Shown piece by piece: positions 56,890 to 64,000 of a stretch of 64,000 bases of DNA (position 1 is the first letter of the stretch; each line of letters starts with the position of its first letter). The notes under the pieces are model-generated. The model did not search any database. It saw only the letters and a program-made list of their open reading frames with translations, and was not told the origin of the DNA. The DNA is from Cladopsammia gracilis. Taxonomy: Eukaryota; Cnidaria; Anthozoa; Scleractinia; Dendrophylliidae. The DNA is taken from contig JAJGOT010000135.1 in the NCBI GenBank assembly GCA_022457155.1, forward strand, positions 1,594,001 to 1,658,000. The letters are read 5' to 3'. Made by a program: the position numbers and the translations under genes.

Positions 56890-58340
56890 TTCTGGAATCA
56901 GTTTACATTGACTTAAAACATACCCTTGCCAAGTTTCAGCAAAATCGTTGGAGCAGAAGTGCGGAAGTATTAAGGCCATCAAAATTGAACCCCGAAATGC
57001 TCTTGAAATTTCAAATACTTGAGCTTCTTTGACAAAACAATCTACGAACCTAAATTCCATGTGGGAGAAGCCTTTCCACTGCTAGCTTAATCTGAATTCT
57101 TAGCCGATTACAAATCGTGCGAACCGTTATAAAGTATTCACTAGTTCTGTAAATATTATAAAATGCTTCAAAACCTGGTATATACTTCATGTTAACACAC
57201 CATATAGGGATCCTATCATATAGAGATCCTAAAAACTCATTTTAAAATGGTTAGCTTTCATTTACTGTTATGGGTAGTGATATCCATAACAGTAAATAAA
57301 AGCTAACCATTTTAAAATGAGTTTTTAGCCCTAAATAAGTGCCGGATTCTTTGATGTGCATAAATTAAAGATAAATTGAAGTATATCCCCAAAACGTGCT
57401 CAAATCAGCTCCAATGCTACGTTTTCCATCATTTTTCGAAAATTATCTAGCCTTTTGGTGTCAAATTCTTTCCACATAACATTCAAGGCACTGCTGTACT
57501 TTTGCATTGATTGTTTTCCGCTTAGAAGAGCTTTTAATTGGAGAAATAGTTGTTGGGATTATAAGCTGTTCCGCATCTTAGCTCAGGCAAAGCTGACAAG
57601 CAACTTTTAGAGTTTTGTTCATGAATACGAAATGAGCACGTGTGGACTTTATTCTAAGAATTCGCACCTTTGTAAGGGGGGCGTACGTGATATGCGCGCG
57701 TAGTCAGCGTAGTCCTCGCGTTTAAAAACATTGCACCCATGGAAACTTCTAATAGAGCGTACATGCTCCCTCCCCTCCTCGGGTAACTAGCGCGCATCTT
57801 TCGTTCGCCCCCCTTTATAAAGGTGCGAATTCTTGCTCATTTCGTATTCATAAACAAAGCTCTGAAAACTGCTTGTCAGCTTCGCCTGAGCTCAGATGCG
57901 GAGCAGCTTATAATCCCAAAAACTATTTCTCTATTTGTAAGCCCTTCTAAGCAAAAACACAATTGATGCAAAAGTATTGCAGTTCCTTGAAAATTCATGT
58001 GGAAGTAGTTTGACACCAAACTGCTGGATAATTTTCGAAAAATGAGGGAAAACGCAGCATTGAAGATTTGAGCAGGTTTTGGAGCATTTTATGATATTCA
58101 CAGGACTAGTGAATACTTTTTAACGGTTCGAACGATTTACAATCGGCTTAGAATTAACATTTAGCAAGCATTGGGAAGGCTCCTCCCAGAAATTTAGGTT
58201 CGTGGATTGTTTTGTCAAAGAGCATCAAGTATTTAAACATTTAAGAGAATTTTTGGGATACATTTTGATGACCTTAATACTTTCGCACTTCTGCTCTATC
58301 GATTTTGCTCAAACTTGGTAAGGGTATGCATTATATGAGG
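56890..58340. mobile_element. large fold-back element, copy 2
   Basis: The left arm (about 56900-57700) and right arm (about 57810-58335) are inverted copies sharing GGTTCGTGGATTGTTTTGTC and AAGAATTCGCACCTTTGTAA. The related flank 56640-56800 also matches 25500-25650. A palindrome at 57229-57327 interrupts the left arm. No coding capacity. Confidence 0.78.
57229..57327. mobile_element. palindromic MITE inside the fold-back arm
   Basis: Arms TAAAAACTCATTTTAAAATG and inverse, then GGTTAGCTTT-CATTTACTG and partner. It has 43-bp arms and a 12-bp loop. Confidence 0.85.
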
Positions 58341-61210
58341 GTCTGGATGGGAGGATTCAAATGTCAGTTGTCAGTTAAAATTTAGGTCATTTGTCAGTTG
58401 TCAGTTATATTTTGTGTCATTTGTCAGTTGTCAGTTAAATGACTATTAATAATTAATTAAGACCTGAAATAACTGTTTTTGGCGCATTATAGACTACCTA
58501 TAATGATTAAAAATACATATAATAGTCTTCAACATCATCGTCTTTGTAGAAATTGTTTATTTCAATTCTGCTTGTTAAAATAAGCTGAGCACGGGTTGTT
58601 ATAATTTAACCTGTACGCACGAGAATAATGTTGAATATATTGATTGACAATTTGCACTAAAGCTAATTGGGATTATTACACTTAACTGAAAAAAGACTTG
58701 GATCAAACAAATTTTTTAATACGTAGTTACCAGCCCTTCCAGTATTTCCTATGAAATCGCGCTGAAAAAACTAAGGGAATCCGAATTTTGGTGGTAAAAT
58801 TTGACATTAAACATGATGTACGTTATTTTGCCATTGTGTGTTTATCGATCAGGCAGATGATAACATACTTACCCTTACCGTTAACGCTCTATTAAGACAT
58901 TTCTGACATTTTGTATATAATTATATAGCGTTCTCATATTAGAAATGTAAATTTTTTGGTTATTCAGTGTTTTAAAGGTGCAGGTGGTTTATGTTAGTAT
59001 TCTGTTTTAAGTTAAAATTTTCCGTTTTCCTAGATAAACTTCAACATCGTCGGCTTTGTAGCAATTATTTATTGAATAAAACTTTAACGCATTAGAATAA
59101 AGTTGAATACGTTGATTGATTATACGCAAACGAAACTTTAGCTTTTTTAATGTTCTACTCCTATTGAGGTGAAAATGACTGATTCTAAATTCAGACCGTT
59201 TCGTATGTTTAACGACCAATCTGACATAACCCTGCTCCTAAAAACATCCCGCAATCGAGGAAAAGGGGCTGTTTGTATACTGGAACGTCCCTTGAAATTC
59301 ATCCAAAAAAGAAATTAAATATTTTTATTGCGACCAACACTTTTAAAGCAATCCACTCTCCTAGTGCGTCAGTTTTGTCTGTTGATAGAACAGAATAATA
59401 TCGAAAAGAAAAAATGCATAATTTCGAAAATTTTGTTGTCTGAATTCTGGGTATAATTTTTTTTTTTATACGTATCACAATAAACTGGCCGATGGCCTTC
59501 ATCCTCAAGGTAATGAAATTAGAAGCGATCGACTTACGAACACAACAAATAGCGCACAGGCTCCTCTTAGTGTACTATCGGATAAAAAATATAGAACTCG
59601 TGGGCAAACATGGTTTGACAAGTGTTCTTATGATCATAAACATAACCAAGGATGAAAAGGCTGCTCGCTTCACATTCGCACTCATGTCAAGAATTGCATT
59701 CAAGTATCAGTATTTGATCTAGTATTTTTCGGTTTCTATTTTCTGAACTTTGGATAGAAAATTTGTTCCAAACGTAAACGAAATGAGTGAAGTGTTTTAT
59801 ACCTAAAACCAAAGAACTTCATCTTTTTTTGTCCTGTTTTCGGAGCAACATTATCTTTGGGTGAGCTGATCACTGCACTTGCTTGTTTATGTTCTTGTTG
59901 GTTCAGTTTTTAAAAGTACCGAGATCTCAGGAGAATCTGTTTGTTTTTGAAATCCATCAATTGTGTCATGACTGTTTTTCTTTTTGTTTAAATTTGACTG
60001 TTTAATGTGAACAGGTTATGATATAAACTCGCACTAAAAAAATAAAACGTTCAATATATTTCAAACCGACATGGTTTACTTCTAAAATCTGAACAGTTAC
60101 TCTTAGACTAGACTTACCTTTGTGTAACAATGTTAACTTTTAGCAGCTATATAGCTTCAAACCAGCTCAAACGTTTCTTTAATATGAAACTAGCATTCAG
60201 CACTGCCGCTTCCTTTTTGACTGCGTTGAAGACACTAAAGGTCAGTTAAATGGAAGTTCACCTGCTGTACTTCAAGCGTCCATTTCGTATTTGATTGGAA
60301 CTTTGACATTAGAGGGTTAGAGAGCTCTCAAAACAAAAAAGTATTTTTCTTTACAGTCGAGATCTCGATTTATAACTCGAGTCCTCGAGGTGAAAGTCGA
60401 GCTCTAACATGATAAGTCGAGATCTCGTTTTATAACTCGAGATATTATATGACGTGATCTCAAGTTGTAAGTCGACTCTCGCGTTATAAGTCGGATCTTA
60501 AGTCATATTATTATATATTATAAAATAAAACCGAAAAAAGATTATTCCAAGAATGCTGTCAGGTGTCATTTAACCCTGGTACAAATGTCAGTTGTCAGTA
60601 AAATTTTAGCTTATTTGTCAGTTGTCAGTTTAAAAAATAGATTCCATTTAGCCGTGTGTCTGTTCAGTTATAGATCACAGATGACGTGAAAATGTGGTAA
60701 GAACAAAAAAGTGACACACGAGCCGCAGGCGAGTGTGTCCCTGATGTTCTTACCACATTTTGACGTCTTCTGTGATCTATAACTGAACAGACACACGGCC
60801 AAATGGAATCTATTTGTTTTATACAATGAACAGAAAAGTAAAAAGAGTAAAATTACGAATTTGCCTCGTAGCGCTCGACTGTTCGAAGATTTGTTCCAGT
60901 TTAGGTATTTTTCAAGTCGCCAAGAATACTTTTCGTCTTGGTTTCTTCTTTTTCTTGCTCGTAAACAGCTCCTGCTAAACATTTTTCGAGGCTTTCACTT
61001 TCTCAATCCAGAATAATCTCGCAAACATTTTCAAAACTGTGCACCATGTTGGACAAAACAAAGCAAACAATTTTTCTATGACGTCAGCCGTGCGTCTGTA
61101 CTCTGATAGATCATAGGCAACGACCAATCACAGAGCGCGTAGTATTCAGTTCATTGAATTGTATAATAAAATTTTAGCCATTTGTCAGTTGTCAGTAAAT
61201 GCCGTCCAGA
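58341..61210. mobile_element. candidate 2.9-kb element with GTCAGTTGTCAG subterminal repeats
   Basis: AGGGTCTGGA at the left and TCCAGACCCT at the right form a short inverted end. TTTGTCAGTTGTCAGT occurs at least six times, near both ends and around 60590-60630, all in the same direction. The interior is AT-rich and no enzyme is recognisable. It includes the hairpin MITE 60640-60810. Extent is inferred. Confidence 0.4.
60640..60810. mobile_element. hairpin MITE with 70-bp arms
   Basis: Arms GATTCCATTTAGCCGTGTG and CTGTTCAGTTATAGATCACA with inverse partners; TA on each side. Centre ACACGAGCCGCAGGCGAGTGT. A partial relative of one arm lies at 11085-11150. Confidence 0.88.
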
Positions 61211-61394
61211 CCCTCTTTAAGAGGTAGTGGGGAGAAGTTGTTAAAATATCAAGAGAATTCGTCTTTGGTGATTATGTTGTTAACTCTCATGACCTCAATG
61301 ATTGAGTAAGCCTTGATATTACAAGGAGAAACTTAACACTGATCAGTGCTCATTACTACTCATTCTTCTACTCAGGGTCTAAAGGATTAAAAAG

Positions 61395-61641
61395 CCCTGG
61401 CGTGTGTTTCTCAGAACTCTCGAAGACATTTCGGGCCCGAAAACTATCTTTTAAGTTTTCTAGCGAATGGCGTTGAAGCTTTAAGCCCGCAAACCAGCTC
61501 AACTTTTGTAGTGAACGAAGGTTTTATTGCTTAGCTTTTAAAATCAACAAAAACCGAATCTTTATTATGGTAAACATTCTGCATATAGCACAGCTTTTCG
61601 GGTCCGAAAGGTTTTCGGGACTTTCGGGAAACACACGCCCT
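61395..61641. mobile_element. MITE, relative of 45330-45556
   Basis: Ends GGCGTGTGTTTCTCAGAA and GGGAAACACACGCC; the arms carry GGGCCCGAAAA-type and TTTCGGGTCCGAA motifs. Confidence 0.65.
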
Positions 61642-61807
61642 CTCGAGTCCAACACCCTTTTGACAAAGTGCCAGTCTTGCAATCAGTTTGATTTTTGATA
61701 CTATCCCTGACGTCTGGTGACCGATTATTCTACAACAAGAGAGACAGCAACAAACAGCCTGTGCTTGTACGATTTCGGTTGTCAAGTTTAAAGTAACTTT
61801 TGCATTA

Positions 61808-62269
61808 CAGGTGTGTTGAATTTTTGGCCGCCATGTTGGTGTACCAATTAAAGTAATACACCAAGATGGCCGCTCCATACATTTTAACTAAAAATGTCTC
61901 ATACTCGTTCGCCTATAACCGCCTTGAACAAAATGCTCTGGCGCTCCAAATTTTGACCCAGATGTGTAGTTTAAAACTCTGTACCAGAAATACTTGTCTC
62001 GCAGAACCTCGCGAAGCTCGGGGGAGGGTGCACTGCGGGTCGAAACTTTGGTGGCGTCTCGATTTGCGTATGACGCTTTTCGCCATTCCACTTCGTCTTC
62101 TTTTAAACCAAAAACGTTGGTAAAAGGTCCTTTCGATGGTTCGCGTACCGTCACCGTCCGCCATCTTTGTTTACCATACTCCTCTATAGGCTTACATGAA
62201 GTAGTAGCGCTCTCTGACGTCTTCAAGCTTTGTTGCGCTGTTGCCAGGCAACTGCAGGACATCTTCAAG

Positions 62270-62338
<69 letters not shown>

Positions 62339-62520
62339 TATAAAGATATTTTTCGTTCGAATTCGCGCGGCTTAGCTCCCGAGACACGATAAATTTATTA
62401 ACCTCGCTTCGCGAGGAACAATTCCATAAACATTTTGGAATCGAAATCCGTCTGTTTTTTAATGCTTCTGAATTTTGCTGATGACATGATATGACGTTTA
62501 TAGTGCAAACCAAGAATAAT
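61808..62520. repeat. dispersed module interrupted by an insertion
   Basis: 61808-61977 and about 62418-62520 together match the unbroken module at 50753-50990. Sequence 61978-62417 between them matches 15115-15325 in part and contains the (TA)n tract. Confidence 0.7.
62275..62336. repeat. (TA)n microsatellite
   Basis: About 30 TA dinucleotides. Confidence 0.97.
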
Positions 62521-62843
62521 ACATATAGATAGGCTGAGCATAACAGCGAAGCTCTCTGAACAAAAGGCTGATGCGTATGATAAGCTTAACTAAGGTGAAA
62601 GGTCGGAAGCACAAGAATTAAGATTGGCAACTGGGCTTTTTTTTTTAATTTTAGCAATCCTCAAAAACAGTATTACGCGACCGTCTTCCCAGTACATTTA
62701 GACTGTACCAAAGCTCGATCACAAAAACTACTCTTTTTCTCGTTCTAGAATAACTAGTATGACTAATTTCCGAATAAAATACACCTGTTGCGTATAGAAA
62801 ATTGCCCGAGAAACTGATTTACAAATCAAAACTGCAAAACAAA

Positions 62844-62903
62844 TACACAGACATCTTTGCATAAGGCGACGCGAGTGAAGTTAGAGCTATAAAATCCAAG
62901 TCT
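62844..62903 (-). repeat. inverted copy of window positions 1-60
   Basis: CTTTGCATAAGGCGACGCGAG and CTATAAAATCCAAGTCT are the inverse of the first bases of the window with few changes. Confidence 0.9.
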
Positions 62904-63455
62904 TGTATTGTTTACATAAAATCGCTTTTCAACCTATGTTATGAATGAACAAACATAATAACATAATAACATAATAATAATGGACGACAAAATCTTCATG
63001 TGAAAAATTTTATTCAAATATGCATTAGTTTATGTTTAAAAGCAAAATGCGTACCATTAGCGCATCGAAAAGCTGTCCTCGATGAAATTCAAGATATCAA
63101 TAGGACTGAATTTCAGCACGTTTTACAAACATTTCTCCAAAACTAACGACAAGACAAAGAAAAAGTCAATCAAATTGATATCAACATAAATTCCCATCGA
63201 AAAATGTAATTTCTTTTACCTTTAAGTGACTCGGCTGTTTGGAAATTCTTTAAAACTCCGAAGAAGAAATATCGCTCCGCATTGATAAAACGTATGAAGT
63301 TTCTCGAAGTAAGATTTTATCCCTTACAGCTCTTCTTTTTCCACTGTAGCGGCTTTTGAGTATTCTTTAAGGCTTTCTCTTTCCATTTTAAATATATTTT
63401 AAATGTGTTTTATTACACCGATAAGACGAAACTACTGGTTTGAAACCAAACACTT
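62904..63455. other. AT-rich, no recognised feature
   Basis: An ACATAATAATA short repeat near 62955-62980. No gene recognised. Confidence 0.55.
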
Positions 63456-63575
63456 GCGCGACGTAGTACGCGCATGTTGGGCGACGTCATACGCGCCCGC
63501 GAGCTATCCCTGCGCGACGCCGTACGCGCCCGCGAGCTAAACCTGCACGACGTCGTACGCGCGCGCGAAACATTC
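63456..63575. repeat. CpG-rich tandem repeat, about 33-bp unit, four units
   Basis: Units begin CGACGTAGTACGCGC, CGACGTCATACGCGC, CGACGCCGTACGCGC and CGACGTCGTACGCGC, with CCGCGAGCTA linkers. It stands out sharply from the AT-rich surroundings. Confidence 0.9.
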
Positions 63576-64000
63576 CGCTAGCCAGACCATGAAAAATGAC
63601 GGGCATGGTTGTATGGATATGGAGCTCCGCGAGCGGGCCGAGATATTTCATGTCTCAGCGCACCCATGTAGTATTTATTTATCTCCTATCAAAACTGTGC
63701 AAGTTATTGATAAGTATCTTTCTTTAACCCTTTAGCTCCCAAGAGTGCCAAATATCAAAAATTCAAGAAAAGTTTCAAATTTCATTATGTAGAATATTGA
63801 AAAACTAATGGTACCATGCAAAAGTACTGCAGAAGAGGTTTTATTTGATTTGAATGGTCACACCATAGGATTTCGTCCACAGACTCAAAAATTAGAACTG
63901 CACTGCATGTCTCCATAATTGGCAGTCGAAGGCTGGTCGGTTTTTTTTCCACTTTCGGTTCAGGCGCTTGGCAAACTCAGTGGAAAAACAGTGAAAGGGT

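Noticed and set aside
59492..59722. 76-residue plus-strand frame
   Set aside because: No family match and no promoter or splice support; its length is expected by chance in AT-rich DNA.

Overview
The window is nuclear DNA from an animal. Genes are split by GT-AG introns, spaced far apart, and set in AT-rich sequence crowded with short inverted-repeat transposons, tRNA-headed SINEs, and LINE and Penelope-like fragments. The SINE type, the Penelope GIY-YIG fragments and the repeated acatgtacatgta-type tracts suggest an anthozoan cnidarian, probably a stony coral. That assignment is inference and needs a database search.

Layout. Positions 2.7-21.6 kb (minus strand) hold the 5' part of a UBR1/UBR2-type N-recognin E3 ubiquitin ligase: 17 exons, about 555 residues, with a complete UBR box and a ClpS-like domain. 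The rest of the gene lies beyond the left edge. Its introns carry a Penelope-like fragment at 5.2-5.9 kb, another at 17.7-18.8 kb, and many MITEs. Upstream of it, 22.0-25.1 kb (minus) holds first exons of an unrecognised gene whose intron contains a doubly nested transposon. Positions 25.5-28.8 kb are repeats, including a 560-bp minisatellite.

Positions 28.8-42.7 kb hold three minus-strand paralogues of the proline-rich transmembrane protein 3/4 (PRRT3/PRRT4-like) family. Each has an acidic Pro/Glu-rich N-terminal region followed by seven predicted membrane segments. The first two lie in a recent tandem duplication of about 3.6 kb and still share their promoter region and TATA box. The third is more diverged. 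Each copy has gained different transposons since the duplication, so each supplies an empty site for the other's insertions.

Positions 43-64 kb contain no gene I can name, only a few exon-like pieces. They hold hairpin MITEs, a fold-back element whose ends are built from tandem subrepeats (52.4-54.0 kb), another fold-back family (56.9-58.3 kb), a 110-bp satellite, a (TA)n tract, and a CpG-rich tandem repeat near the right end.

No bacterial-type system, CRISPR array or intact autonomous transposon was found. The most unusual signals are the PRRT-like array with its altered core promoter, the tandem-subrepeat fold-back element, and a loop sequence shared by otherwise different hairpin MITEs.
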